Shown piece by piece: positions 15,514-24,768 of a stretch of 64,000 nt of DNA. A program made the position numbers and the translations under genes. The DNA is from VGBV01 sp963813725 (GTDB lineage: Bacteria > Actinomycetota > Thermoleophilia > Solirubrobacterales > 70-9): assembly GCA_963813725.1 (NCBI GenBank), contig CAWFAI010000009.1, positions 62,001-126,000 of the forward strand. The letters run 5' to 3'. The notes beneath the pieces are model-generated. The model ran no database searches, was not told the DNA's origin, and saw only the letters and a list, made by a program, of their open reading frames with translations. Every line of letters begins with the position of its first letter. Position 1 is the stretch's first letter.

Positions 15514-16539
15514 ATGACCGGGCGACCTGACGACCGCTGGTTCGGCACGGTGCGCGTCGCGGCGATCCAGGCGACCCCCGTGATCCTCGACGCCGAGGCG
15601 ACGGTGGAGAAGGCCGTCGGCCTGATCGGCGAGGCGGCGGCCGACGGCGCCCAGCTTGCGGTGCTGCCCGAGGCTTTCGTCGCGCTCTATCCCTCGGGCG
15701 CGTGGGCCAAGGCGGCCGCCGCCTTCGGCGGCTTCGACGAGCTCTGGGAGCGGCTCTGGGCGAGCTCGGTAGACGTCCCGGGCCCGCTGACCGACCGCCT
15801 CGCCCAGGCCTGCGCCGAGCACGAGATCCACGTCGCGATCGGGGTCAACGAGCGCGAGGCCGAGCGCCCGGGCAGCCTCTACAACACGGTCCTCCTGCTC
15901 GGGCCCGAGGGCCTGGTATGGAAGCACCGCAAGCTGATGCCGACCCACCACGAGCGGCTCTTCCACGGCATCGGCAAGGGGGATGACCTGGCCGCGGCTC
16001 AGACGCCCATCGGCCGCATCGGCGGGCTGATCTGCTGGGAGAACCGCATGCCCCTCGCCCGCTACGCCGCCTACCGCTCGGGGCCGCAGATCTGGGTCGC
16101 ACCCACCGCGGACGACTCCGACGGCTGGCTCGCGAGCATGCGTCACGTCGCGATCGAGTCCGGCGCCTTCGTCGTCTCGGTGCCGCAGTACATCCCGCGC
16201 TCGGCCTTCCCCGGCGACTTCCCCGCAGAGCTGCCCGACAAGGAAGTGTTCGGCCGCGGCGGGGCCGCGATCGTCGAGCCCTCGGGCGGCGAGGTCATCG
16301 CCGGCCCGCTCTACGACGAGGAGGGGATCGTCAGCGCCGACTGCGATCTCAGCGTCGGCCTTCACGCCAAGCGCTGGTTCGACTCGGTCGGTCACTACAG
16401 CCGCGAGGACGTGCTGCTGGGCGAGGTGCCTCTGTCGGGGACGGGCGGGGCGGACGGCGGGACGGCTCAGGAGGGGTCGAGCTCGAACTCGATCTCGCCC
16501 ACCACCACCTCGTCGCCGCGCTCGAAGCCCGCCCGCTGA
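15514..16539 (+). CDS. Nitrilase-family carbon-nitrogen hydrolase
   Basis: The nitrilase superfamily Glu-Lys-Cys triad is visible: Glu in LAVLPEAFVALYPSG, Lys in VWKHRKLMPTHHERLFHG, and the nucleophile Cys in RIGGLICWENRMPLARYAAY. The segment NRMPLARYA and the family length favour true nitrilases (or cyanide hydratase-like enzymes) over amidases. The C-terminal 26 residues are Ser/Thr-rich and lie antisense to the end of obgE. The two genes overlap tail to tail by 73 bases, so the natural stop may have been lost by an indel. The start ATG 15514 matches the family N-terminus, VRVAAIQATPVILD. Confidence 0.88.
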   Translation: MTGRPDDRWFGTVRVAAIQATPVILDAEATVEKAVGLIGEAAADGAQLAVLPEAFVALYPSGAWAKAAAAFGGFDELWERLWASSVDVPGPLTDRLAQACAEHEIHVAIGVNEREAERPGSLYNTVLLLGPEGLVWKHRKLMPTHHERLFHGIGKGDDLAAAQTPIGRIGGLICWENRMPLARYAAYRSGPQIWVAPTADDSDGWLASMRHVAIESGAFVVSVPQYIPRSAFPGDFPAELPDKEVFGRGGAAIVEPSGGEVIAGPLYDEEGIVSADCDLSVGLHAKRWFDSVGHYSREDVLLGEVPLSGTGGADGGTAQEGSSSNSISPTTTSSPRSKPAR

Positions 16540-17760
16540 AGCTCGGCGATGACGCCGATCTCGCGCAGCCGCCCCTCCAGGTAGTCGAGCGCCTCGGGAT
16601 TGCCCAGGTCGTGGCGGGCCACCAGCAGCTCGATGCCGCGGCCGGTCACCCGCCAGCGCCCATCGCCGTCAGCGACGACCTCAAACCCCTCTCCCTCGCC
16701 GGGCCGATAGACCCGGTGCTCGGCCTCGAACCCCTCGGTCCCGCGGCTCCGGTGCGCCGACCCCACGGACGCCTCGGGCAGGGCGCCGACCACCACGCGC
16801 CGCAGCTCGTCCAGCCCCGAGCCGGTCGCCGAGGAGATCGCGACCACGTCCACCACCGCCTTCCCCAGCCGACTTTTCCAGTCCGCGGCCAGACTCGCGG
16901 CCTCGCCCTCGGGGACCAGATCGGCCTTGGAGAGCGCGACAACCTCGGGCAGCTGGTCCAGCCGCGCCCCGTATGACCCGAGCTCGCTGCGGACCGTCTC
17001 GTAGTTCCGTTCCGGGTCCCCGTCGGCTGGCTCGATCTCGACCAGATGAACCAGCAGCCGGCAGCGCTCGACGTGAGCGAGAAACTCGTGGCCGAGGCCG
17101 GCGCCCTCGGCGGCGCCCTCGATCAGGCCGGGGATGTCGGCCAGCACGACCTGGCGGTCGTCGAGCTCGATCGTGCCCAGCACCGGCTCCAGCGTCGTGA
17201 ACGGATAGTCGGCGACCTTCGGATCCGCCCGCGTCAGCCGCGCCAGCAGCGAGGACTTGCCGGCGTTGGGAAGCCCGACCAGCCCGACGTCGGCGAGCAG
17301 CTTCAACCGCAGCTCGATCCAACCCGACTCGCCGGTCAGCCCGCGCTCGGCGAAGCGCGGGGACTGCCGCGTGGAGGTGGCGAACCGCTTGTTCCCGTGC
17401 CCCCCGCCCCCGCCCCGCGCCACGACGACCCGCTGCCCGTCTGCCAGCAGCTCGGTCACCGAGCCCTCGAGCCCGGTCACGGTGGTCCCCGGCGGAACCG
17501 CGACGACGCGGTCCTCCCCCGCTCCCCGTGCTTGCGGCTCCCCTGCCCATGAGCCCCCCGCCCGGCCCGGAAGTGCTTGCTTCTCCCCAGCGAAGCCAGA
17601 TCGCGCCGCCCGGCCTCGCAGACCAGCACGACGTCGCCACCGCGCCCACCGTCCCCGCCATCGGGCCCGCCCTTGGGCACGTGCGCTTCCCGCCTGAAGG
17701 AGACCACGCCGTCGCCGCCGCGCCCCCCTCGACGTAGATCTTCGCGCGGTCATAGAGCAC
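16467..17760 (-). CDS. obgE: GTPase Obg (CgtA), frameshifted in the N-terminal domain
   Basis: Obg is an essential GTPase for 50S maturation and stress control. GTG 17760 opens LYDRAKIYVEGG. The glycine-rich Obg fold then continues in a second frame (VPKGGPDGGDGGRGGDVVLV) and a third (EDRVVAVPPGTTVTGLEGSV). The G domain is intact: G1 GLPNAGKSSLLARL, G3 LADIPGLIEGAAEG, G4 SKADLV. A C-terminal OCT domain ends in GDEVVVGEIEFELDPS. Two to three indels between 17500 and 17720 break an essential single-copy gene, which argues for sequence error. It follows rplU-rpmA as in most bacteria; a secreted-protein gene is divergent. Confidence 0.88.
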
Positions 17761-17878
17761 GCGGGCGACGTTAGCGCCAGCGCCTCGGGCGGGATCGGCC
17801 GGACTAAGATCGAACCGCGGGGTGCCTCGGCGCCGACGGGCGAGGTTGTCCCGGTCCGGGCCACGCGGAGGCGCCATC

Positions 17879-18448
17879 ATGAACCCCGAGATGACCAACA
17901 CGACCACGACACCCCGGCCCCGCACACGACCGCACCGCCTGCGAGCGACTCTGCTCGGGGCCCTCTGCGCCGGGCTGGCGGCCCTCTGCCTGGCGGCCGG
18001 TCCGGCCTCGGCGGATGCAGCGACCCAGACCCGCTTCTACGAGGACCGCAGCGTCGACGGGGGCGGCAACCTCCGGATCGACGTCGTCTTCAAGGACAAG
18101 AACGGGAACCGGAAGTTCACCGCCAGGCGGCTGACGCTGCTCTACGTCGAGATCCTGCCCGTCAGCTGCAACCCGGGCGGCGAGCAGTTCGCGGCGCTGG
18201 TCCAGCCGACGTCGATCAAGTTCACGAAGGGGCGCTTCGTGTTCCCGATCACCGACGAGAACTTCGACGGGCAGGCGAGCGGCAAGGTCTTCAAGCAGGG
18301 CGCGATGGCCAACGGCGCGCTCAACATCCGCGACTTCGATCCCAGCCCGACGGTGATGAACTGCACGACGAACGGGCCGCGGTCCTGGGTGGCGTCGCGA
18401 TGCCGCAAGCCGAACCAGAACCTGAAGCTGCCGATCTGTCGCTTCTAG
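17879..18448 (+). CDS. Secreted protein of unknown function
   Basis: This 189-residue protein begins with a basic region and hydrophobic core (RATLLGALCAGLAALCLAAG) and a cleavage-like PASADAA near residue 46, so it is probably exported. The mature part is a beta-rich domain (TQTRFYEDRSVDGGGNLRID, VVFKDKNGNRKFTARRLTL) with four cysteines that could form two disulfides. I recognise no family. GGAGG lies eight bases before ATG 17879, supporting the start. The gene sits on the plus strand between obgE and rpmA, interrupting the usual rplU-rpmA-obgE run. Confidence 0.7.
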   Translation: MNPEMTNTTTTPRPRTRPHRLRATLLGALCAGLAALCLAAGPASADAATQTRFYEDRSVDGGGNLRIDVVFKDKNGNRKFTARRLTLLYVEILPVSCNPGGEQFAALVQPTSIKFTKGRFVFPITDENFDGQASGKVFKQGAMANGALNIRDFDPSPTVMNCTTNGPRSWVASRCRKPNQNLKLPICRF

Positions 18449-18460
18449 AGCGGCGTGCGG

Positions 18461-18715
18461 CTAGGAGCCGTCGACGACCGAGACGGTGCGCCCGCGCCGC
18501 CCGCTGTCGAAGCGAACGACCCCGGGCCGCTTGGCGAAGATCGTGTGGTCGCGCCCCAGGCCGACGCCGTCGCCGGGCCGGAAGCGCGTGCCGCGCTGGC
18601 GCACGATGATCTCGCCGCCGGCGACGGTCTGGCCCGAGAAGACCTTGACGCCGAGGAACTTGGGGTTGGAGTCGCGCCCGTTGCGGCTCGAGCCGAGCCC
18701 CTTCTTATGAGCCAT
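18461..18715 (-). CDS. rpmA: 50S ribosomal protein L27
   Basis: The 84-residue sequence is a clear L27: MAHKKGLGSSRNGRDSNPKF, LGVKVFSGQTVAGGEIIVRQ, RGTRFRPGDGVGLGRDHTIF. L27 reaches the peptidyl-transferase centre with its N-terminus. Its start lies 11 bases inside the end of rplU, so translation is coupled. There is no N-terminal cleavage extension of the Firmicutes type. Confidence 0.97.
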   Translation of the reverse strand: MAHKKGLGSSRNGRDSNPKFLGVKVFSGQTVAGGEIIVRQRGTRFRPGDGVGLGRDHTIFAKRPGVVRFDSGRRGRTVSVVDGS

Positions 18716-19073
18716 CCGTCTCGGCCTCCTTCTTCGCCGCCGGCTCCTTCTTCGCCGCCGGCTTGCGCTGCAGCATCTTCACCTCGGTCACCTCGAGCCG
18801 CGTCAGCTCGGATCGGTGACCCTGGCGCTTGCGGTAGCCCTTCTTCGCCCGGTACTTGAAGACCCTGATCTTGGGCCCGCGCTCGTGGCCTGCGACCTTG
18901 GCCTCGACCTTGACCTTCTCGAGGTCCTGGCCGACCACCAGCTCCTTGTCGTTGAAGGCGACGGGGCGCAGGTCCACCTTCGCGCCCTCGTCCGCGGACA
19001 GGCGGTCGACGAGGAGGGTGGTCCCCTTCTCGACCTTGTACTGCTTTCCGCCTGTCTCGACTACCGCGTACAC
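18705..19073 (-). CDS. rplU: 50S ribosomal protein L21
   Basis: GTG 19073 begins YAVVETGGKQYKVEKG, the L21 signature. The core FNDKELVVGQDLEKVKVEAK and KIRVFKYRAKKGYRKRQGHR follows, with a lysine/alanine-rich C-terminal tail (KPAAKKEPAAKKEAETDGS) of about 20 residues beyond the usual end. L21 binds 23S rRNA domain I near L20. It follows rng on the same strand by 32 bases and overlaps rpmA. Confidence 0.95.
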   Translation of the reverse strand: MYAVVETGGKQYKVEKGTTLLVDRLSADEGAKVDLRPVAFNDKELVVGQDLEKVKVEAKVAGHERGPKIRVFKYRAKKGYRKRQGHRSELTRLEVTEVKMLQRKPAAKKEPAAKKEAETDGS

Positions 19074-19105
19074 GCTGATCCTGTTCCGGGGATGCTCCCC
19101 TGTGT

Positions 19106-20992
19106 CTAGTCCTTCTTGGCTGCTCCGGCGCGCGAACGGCGGCCGCCCCTGCTGCCACGGCCTCGCTTGCTCCCGCCGGAGGCGGCGGATTCTAGCTTCT
19201 CGCCGTCGCTTTCCCCATCCGCGCTGACGGCGCCGTTGCCGTCCAGCAGCGAGGCGTCGGCGGACGAGCGCCCGACACCGTCGATGCGGACCAGGCGGCG
19301 CTCGCCCACATGTCCGCCGCCGCCCGCGACGCTGACGATGTAGGAGTCGACCCGCGCGATCGCGTCGTCGACGTTGTACATGTGCGGCTCCTCGATCGTG
19401 ACCAGCACCTCGTCGCCGACCCCGAAGGGCAGCGCCTGCTGCTCGATCTCCGCCTGGCTCCCGGTCTCCTCGACCGCGAACGTGTCCAGGGGCAGCGCGT
19501 CGCCGCCCTTGAAGTGGAACCGCTTGCCTGACGCCTCCTCGAGCTCCACCAGCCCCGACTCGGGATGAAGCAGCTCGCCCGCGACGCGCGGGTTCACCCG
19601 CACCAGGAAGGCATCGGGCTGGGGGTTGTCGTCGACAACGTCGGCGAGCTTGCGGACGATGTCGATCGCCACGGTCTCCTCGGAGGGGACCACGCCCTCG
19701 CCGTCGCACGTCGGGCACTTCTTGGTGAGGATCTCGCGGACCCCGTCGGTGACGTTCTGGCGGGTCATCTCCACCAACCCCAGGGGAGAGACCTCGACCA
19801 CGTAGGTCTTGGTGCGGTCCTCCTCGAGCGCGTTCCGCAGCGTCTTCAGCACCTGGTCGCGGTTGCGAGCCCGCGACATGTCGATGAAGTCGATGACGAT
19901 GATGCCGCCGATGTCGCGCATCCGCAGTTGGCGCACGACCTCATCGGCCGCCTCGACGTTGACCTTGGTGATCGTGTCCTCCAGGCGGCCCTTGCCGCGG
20001 CCGGTGAAGCTGCCCGTGTTGATGTCGATCACCGTCAGCGCCTCGGCGTAGTCGATCATCAGGTAGCCGCCCGAGGGCAGATCGACCCGGCGGGACAGCG
20101 TGGACTTGAAGTCGTCCTCGACCTTCCACTTCTCCAGCAGCGGCGTCTTCGCCTTGTAGAGCTCGACCGAGTCGGCCAGCTCAGGCGCCGTCCGCTGCAG
20201 GAACTTGCTGACCCGCTCGTGCTGCTTGGGGTCGTCGATGACGGCCCCCTCGAACTCCTCCACCAGCACGTCGCGGACGACCCGGATCGAGAGGTCTGCC
20301 TCCTGGAAGATCATCTGGCCGACCTCGGCCTTCTTGGCCCGCTGCTCGACCACCTCGTCCAGGCGGTGCAGGTACTCGATCTCGCGCACGAAGTCCTGCT
20401 TCTTCGCGCCCTGCGCGGCGGTGCGGACGATCACGCCGCCGCCGCCGATGTCAACGCCCTCGATCAGCTTGCGCAGCCGCTGGCGCTCCTTGTCGGGCAG
20501 GCGCTTGGAGACGCCGATGCCGCCGCCCTGAGGCATGTAGACCAGGTAGCGGCCGGCGATCGAGAGCTGCATCGACAGGCGGGCGCCCTTGGTCTTCAGC
20601 GGGTCCTTGACCACCTGGACGACGATCTCCTGGCCCGGCTTGATCAGCTCGGCGATGCTGCGGCCGCGGCCGCGTCCCCGCTTGGGGGCGGCCTTGCCGT
20701 CCGCAGTCACGATCTCGTCGACGTGCAGGAAGCCGTTGCGCTCCAGGCCGAAGTCGACGAACGCCGCCTCCATCCCGGGCAGCACGTTGTCGACCTTGCC
20801 CTTGTAGATGTTCCCCACGATCGAACGGCGGCCGCGGCGCTCGACGTAGAGCTCCGCCACCTTCCATTCGTCGCCGGGGGCCGGCTTCTTGCGCCGGCCG
20901 TTGCCCTTGCCCCGGGCCGGGGTTCCTTTGCCCTCGAGCACGGCGACCCGGGTCTCGCCCCGGTCGACGCTGACGAGGATTTCCTTCTTCAT
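19106..20992 (-). CDS. rng: Ribonuclease G/E family endoribonuclease
   Basis: Rne/Rng enzymes process rRNA and start mRNA decay. The 628-residue product has an S1 domain (RRSIVGNIYKGKVDNVLPGM, EAAFVDFGLERNGFLHVDEI) near residues 60-110, the DNase I-like catalytic part with VIDINTGSFTG and IGGIIVIDFIDM, and the zinc-link KKCPTCDGEG. The C-terminal tail (GSKRGRGSRGGRRSRAGAAK) is basic and probably binds RNA. It lacks the long degradosome scaffold of enterobacterial RNase E. It is upstream of rplU-rpmA-obgE, the usual actinobacterial order. The frame is intact. Confidence 0.94.
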   Translation of the reverse strand: MKKEILVSVDRGETRVAVLEGKGTPARGKGNGRRKKPAPGDEWKVAELYVERRGRRSIVGNIYKGKVDNVLPGMEAAFVDFGLERNGFLHVDEIVTADGKAAPKRGRGRGRSIAELIKPGQEIVVQVVKDPLKTKGARLSMQLSIAGRYLVYMPQGGGIGVSKRLPDKERQRLRKLIEGVDIGGGGVIVRTAAQGAKKQDFVREIEYLHRLDEVVEQRAKKAEVGQMIFQEADLSIRVVRDVLVEEFEGAVIDDPKQHERVSKFLQRTAPELADSVELYKAKTPLLEKWKVEDDFKSTLSRRVDLPSGGYLMIDYAEALTVIDINTGSFTGRGKGRLEDTITKVNVEAADEVVRQLRMRDIGGIIVIDFIDMSRARNRDQVLKTLRNALEEDRTKTYVVEVSPLGLVEMTRQNVTDGVREILTKKCPTCDGEGVVPSEETVAIDIVRKLADVVDDNPQPDAFLVRVNPRVAGELLHPESGLVELEEASGKRFHFKGGDALPLDTFAVEETGSQAEIEQQALPFGVGDEVLVTIEEPHMYNVDDAIARVDSYIVSVAGGGGHVGERRLVRIDGVGRSSADASLLDGNGAVSADGESDGEKLESAASGGSKRGRGSRGGRRSRAGAAKKD

Positions 20993-21046
20993 GTTCTCGT
21001 ACTTCCTTTCCGCGCTGAGCGGAGCCCGTGGATGCAGGGCATCTCG

Positions 21047-21061
21047 CCACCCGGTGGGTGG
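21047..21061. terminator. Short GC-rich hairpin between rodA and rng
   Basis: CCACCC and GGGTGG are perfectly complementary around a three-base loop. The hairpin lies in the 112-base gap between rng (start 20992) and the rodA stop (21105). No T-run follows on the minus strand, so it may be a weak terminator, an mRNA-end stabiliser, or part of the rng leader. Confidence 0.35.
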
Positions 21062-21104
21062 GGGGCGCCTGCGTGGGTTGTGGTGTGGGTGGGCTCCGAG
21101 TAGG

Positions 21105-22301
21105 TCAGCGCAACAGTGGGGTTGGTTCCCTGCTGTCGCGGCTGGCGAGCTGCGCCTGTACGTGGATGCTCTGTAAGAGCCCGATCGCCATGAAGGTGAC
21201 CAGCACCGAGGATCCCCCGTAGCTCATCAGCGGCAGGGTGATCCCGGTGACGGGCATGATCCCCAGGTTCATGCCCACGTTGACGAAGACCTGGAACATC
21301 AGCATCGCAGCGATGCCGCCTGCGATCAGGGTCCCGTAGAGGTTCTTCGAAAGCGTCATTAAGCGCAGCGCCCGCCAGACAAGCAGGGCGTAAAGAGACA
21401 GGACGAATGCTGCCCCGAGAAATCCGTAGCGCTCCCCGATCACGGCGAAGATGAAGTCCGTATGCCGCTCGGGGAGGAAGTCGAGCTCGGACTGTGAAGC
21501 CTGGTCGCCACGGCCGGTTTTGCCACCGGCGCCGATGGTGATGAGGCTCTGTCTGAGCTGATAGCTCGAGTCCCCGGGGTCGTCACTGGGGTTGAGAAAG
21601 CTTGTGAGTCGTTCCTGCTGATAGTCACGCAGGATAGGGGCACCGACGGCCGGGGCGGCGACAAACACCAAAAGCGCGCCTGCGACGGCCACGCCGCCGA
21701 TCGCCGCGAAGTGCTTCCAGGGCACGCCCGCGAGGAACAGGATCACGAGCGTGACCACGCCCAGCACGATCCCGGTGCCCAGGTCGGGCTGCATGAACAC
21801 GAGCGCCGCGGGGGCCAACCCCAGCGCGAGCAGGCGCGCGGTCGAGCGCCAGTCGTGCCCGCGGCGCGAGCGCTCGATCACGAACGCCGCCAGAGCCACG
21901 ATCAGCAGCACCTTGGCCAGCTCCGAGGGCTGGAAGCGGAAGTAGGGCAACTCGATCCAGCGCCGCGACCCGCGCGCGGCCGCGCCGAACACGAGCACGA
22001 GGCAGATCGAGGCGATCATCGCCGAGTAAATGCCCACGCGCAGCTCGCGGAAGCGCGAGTAGTCCACTCGGGCTACCGCGAACATCAGCACGATCCCGAT
22101 CAGCGCGTAGACGGTCTGGCGCAGGACGAAGTAGAGCGGGTCCCCGGGAATGTCCTCGCCGGTCGACTCGAACAAGGTGAAGACGCTGAACGCAATCAGC
22201 CCGATCGCCGCGGCCAGCATGACGCCGTCGAAGTACGGCAGGTTCAGCCGCGAGCCGACCGTGGAGCTGCGCGGGGCGACGGTGAGCGGGCGGGCGGTCA
22301 T
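21105..22301 (-). CDS. rodA: Rod-shape SEDS peptidoglycan polymerase RodA
   Basis: SEDS glycosyltransferases polymerise glycan strands with a class B penicillin-binding protein. The 398-residue protein has about ten membrane segments, the family residues in LIVALAAFVIERSRRG and FMQPDLGTGIVLG, and the ending GMNLGIMPVTGITLPLMSYG typical of FtsW/RodA. It directly follows its partner mrdA with a 4-base stop/start overlap and lies in the mreC-mreD-mrdA-rodA set, so RodA rather than FtsW is the better name. It would act in the cytoplasmic membrane during elongation. Confidence 0.93.
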   Translation of the reverse strand: MTARPLTVAPRSSTVGSRLNLPYFDGVMLAAAIGLIAFSVFTLFESTGEDIPGDPLYFVLRQTVYALIGIVLMFAVARVDYSRFRELRVGIYSAMIASICLVLVFGAAARGSRRWIELPYFRFQPSELAKVLLIVALAAFVIERSRRGHDWRSTARLLALGLAPAALVFMQPDLGTGIVLGVVTLVILFLAGVPWKHFAAIGGVAVAGALLVFVAAPAVGAPILRDYQQERLTSFLNPSDDPGDSSYQLRQSLITIGAGGKTGRGDQASQSELDFLPERHTDFIFAVIGERYGFLGAAFVLSLYALLVWRALRLMTLSKNLYGTLIAGGIAAMLMFQVFVNVGMNLGIMPVTGITLPLMSYGGSSVLVTFMAIGLLQSIHVQAQLASRDSREPTPLLR

Positions 22302-24205
22302 TCGAGAGTCTCCGGGGCCGAGGAGCCCCTGGTGGCGGGGGTGACGGGAAGCTTGAAGTAGCGCTCCAGGATGCGGGCGGCGACCGGGGCGGCCGAGTCC
22401 GCGCCGAAGCCGCCGCGCTCGATCGTCACGGCGACCACGATCTTGGGGTTGTCGGCCGGGGCCACTGCCACGTACCAGGCCTGGTCGGGCAGCGGGAACC
22501 CGCCTTCGGTGACGCCGCGCTCGGCGGTGCCGGTCTTGCCGGCGACATCGATGCGGAAGTTGCCGAACACCGGATAGGAGGTCCCCCCGTCCTCCATCGC
22601 CGCGCGGCGCAGCCCGTTCATGATCGTCGTCCGCGTCTGATCGGAGATCTCCACCTCGCGCTTGGAGGGCGGGTTGATCTCCTGCAGGGGCTCACCGGTG
22701 ACGCTCTCGACCCCCTGCGCCAGGTGCGGGCGCACCACCGTGCCGCCGTTCGCGAGCGTCGCATAGGCGACGGCCATCTGCAGGGGATCGGCCTGCAGGT
22801 CGCCCTGGCCCACGGCGAGGTTGATGTTGTCGCCCGCCGACCACTGGCGGTCGGTGAGCTTCTCGCGGAACAGCTTGTTGCGCCACGCGGGGCTCGGGAT
22901 CAACCCTTCGGACTCGGCCGGCAGGTCGATCCCGGTGGCCTCCCCCAGTCCCAGCTTCGCCGCCCAGTCCTGGATCGCACCGCCGCCCTTCGCGGCCGGA
23001 GCCTCGAAACCGAGCTTGTAGAAGTAGACGTCGGAGGAGACCTTGTAGGCCTCGCTCATGTCGATCGGCCCGAAGACGGCGTCGCCGGCGTTCTTGAACT
23101 TGAGCGGGTCGCCCGGCGCCTGGAAGACGCCTGGATCGTTGACGATCTCGCCCGGAGTGATCAGTCCCTCCTCCAGCGCGGCGACGCCGGTGATCAGCTT
23201 GAACACCGACCCGGTGGGGTAGGCGCCCTGGATCGCGCGGTTGGCCAAGGGGGCGTCGTTCTCGCGCGAGACCAGGGCCCGATACTGCTGCTGGGTGATC
23301 GGCCGGGTGAAGATCTCGGGGTCGAAGCTGGGCGTAGAGCCCATCGCCAGCACCTCGCCGGTGCGGACGTCCATGGCGACGAAGGCGCCCGGTAGCCCGA
23401 ACGAGCCCAGCGCCCCCTCGCCCACGGCCTGCAGGTCAGCGTCGATGGTCAGGCGGACGTTGTCGCCTGCGCGCGCTGGCTCGCCCTCGAGCTGCCCCTT
23501 CGGCCGGCCGAGCGCGTCCACGGTGGTGCGGGTCGAGCCCGCCTTCCCGCGCAGGAAGCGGTCGTACTCGTACTCGATACCCGACTGGCCGACGATGTCG
23601 CCCTGCTCCAGAGTCGAGTAGCGCGGCAGCTCGAGCTGCTCCTTGGTGACCTCGCCGACGTTTCCGAACAGGTGCGCGCCGATGGTGCCCTGCGGGTAGT
23701 CGCGCGCGAACACGCGCTCGACCGTGACGCCGGGGAAGCGGTTCTGGTTCTCGCGCAGGAAGAAGACCTTGCCCGCGCCGAGCCCGCGCTCGAGGATCAC
23801 CGGGCTCGCCGGTGCCTGCTTGCGCACTTCGATGATCTCCCGCTCGATCTCGGCCGGCGTCTCGCCCGTGACGCTCGACAGACCGCGCATCACCTGGCGC
23901 CGCTGCGGCCCCGGCTTTGGCAGGTCCTCGGGAACCACCTGCAGCGCCAGGTCGGTGCGGTTGGCCACCAGCACCTTTCCGTCGCGGTCGATGATGTCGC
24001 CGCGCGGCGCCTGCACCCGGACCTCGCGCACGCGGTTGTCGTTGGCCAGGTCCCGGTACTCGTCGCCCGAGAGCACCTGCAGGTACCACAGGCGCAGGAA
24101 GACGACGGAGAAGATCGCCACCGCGATGCCGGTGATGACCATGACCCGCGTCGACAGGCGGGAGCTGCTGGCTGGTGTCTCTTCTCCGGACCTGTGGCGA
24201 TACAT
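22298..24205 (-). CDS. mrdA: Penicillin-binding protein 2 (class B transpeptidase, elongasome)
   Basis: This 635-residue protein has one N-terminal membrane segment (VMVITGIAVAIFSVVFLRLW) and a pedestal domain with VREVRVQAPRGDIIDRDGKV. The transpeptidase domain shows the acylation motif SVFK in GAYPTGSVFKLITG, the second motif SSD in YKVSSDVYFYKLG, and KTG in VAGKTGTAERG. It crosslinks new glycan made by RodA. Overlaps place it between mreD and rodA. The frame is intact and the length is normal for MrdA. Confidence 0.94.
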   Translation of the reverse strand: MYRHRSGEETPASSSRLSTRVMVITGIAVAIFSVVFLRLWYLQVLSGDEYRDLANDNRVREVRVQAPRGDIIDRDGKVLVANRTDLALQVVPEDLPKPGPQRRQVMRGLSSVTGETPAEIEREIIEVRKQAPASPVILERGLGAGKVFFLRENQNRFPGVTVERVFARDYPQGTIGAHLFGNVGEVTKEQLELPRYSTLEQGDIVGQSGIEYEYDRFLRGKAGSTRTTVDALGRPKGQLEGEPARAGDNVRLTIDADLQAVGEGALGSFGLPGAFVAMDVRTGEVLAMGSTPSFDPEIFTRPITQQQYRALVSRENDAPLANRAIQGAYPTGSVFKLITGVAALEEGLITPGEIVNDPGVFQAPGDPLKFKNAGDAVFGPIDMSEAYKVSSDVYFYKLGFEAPAAKGGGAIQDWAAKLGLGEATGIDLPAESEGLIPSPAWRNKLFREKLTDRQWSAGDNINLAVGQGDLQADPLQMAVAYATLANGGTVVRPHLAQGVESVTGEPLQEINPPSKREVEISDQTRTTIMNGLRRAAMEDGGTSYPVFGNFRIDVAGKTGTAERGVTEGGFPLPDQAWYVAVAPADNPKIVVAVTIERGGFGADSAAPVAARILERYFKLPVTPATRGSSAPETLE

Positions 24206-24210
24206 GCGCT

Positions 24211-24768
24211 CTAGCTCCTGGATTCAGCGGTCTGCGGTGCCACCGGGCGGCGCCCGCCGGGACGGTCCTCGACCAGCGCCGGCCGCAACACAAGTCTGAC
24301 GAGCAGGAAGACGGGAAGCGCAAGCAATGCGCCCAGCAGGGTCTTGAGCAGGGCGTCGCGCACGACCAGCGTGCTGACGTCGGCGTCGATTCCGGTCCCG
24401 ACCTGGATCGCGATGAAGGCCAGCAGCCCGAGCAGCGTGAAGCCGGCGCCCAACAGCGGCACCGTGCGGCGGGCCGGGCGGCCCACGCTCTCGCGGTAGC
24501 GGCCCGCGACGTAGCCGACCGCCATCAGGGTCGCGGCGAAGGCCCCCAGCGTCTGCATGAGCAGGCAGTCGATCAGCAGCCCGATCGAGAATCCGCCCAC
24601 AGCGCCGGCGACGCTTCCGCCCAGCAGTCCGAGGGTCATCACCACCAGCACCGCTCCGTCGGGGCTCGTCCCGAAGAGGGCGACCCCGGCGAAGAAGGTG
24701 ACCTGCAGCAGCGCCGTCAGCAGCACCAGCGCCACCAGGCGGACCCAAATCTGACGGGTGAGGATCAT
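24211..24768 (-). CDS. mreD: Rod shape-determining protein MreD
   Basis: The 185-residue hydrophobic protein has about five membrane segments (LVALVLLTALLQVTFFAGVA, VMTLGLLGGSVAGAVGGFSI, then LLIDCLLMQTLGAFAATLMA) and a basic proline-rich tail. Position between mreC and mrdA and the family-like ...G...D..L...LG pattern identify it. MreD helps MreC activate PBP2-RodA. Its start overlaps the mreC stop by 4 bases. Confidence 0.9.
   Translation of the reverse strand: MILTRQIWVRLVALVLLTALLQVTFFAGVALFGTSPDGAVLVVMTLGLLGGSVAGAVGGFSIGLLIDCLLMQTLGAFAATLMAVGYVAGRYRESVGRPARRTVPLLGAGFTLLGLLAFIAIQVGTGIDADVSTLVVRDALLKTLLGALLALPVFLLVRLVLRPALVEDRPGGRRPVAPQTAESRS

Noticed and set aside
19565..21103. 512-codon plus-strand frame over rng
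   Set aside because: Antisense image of RNase G/E with no domain of its own.
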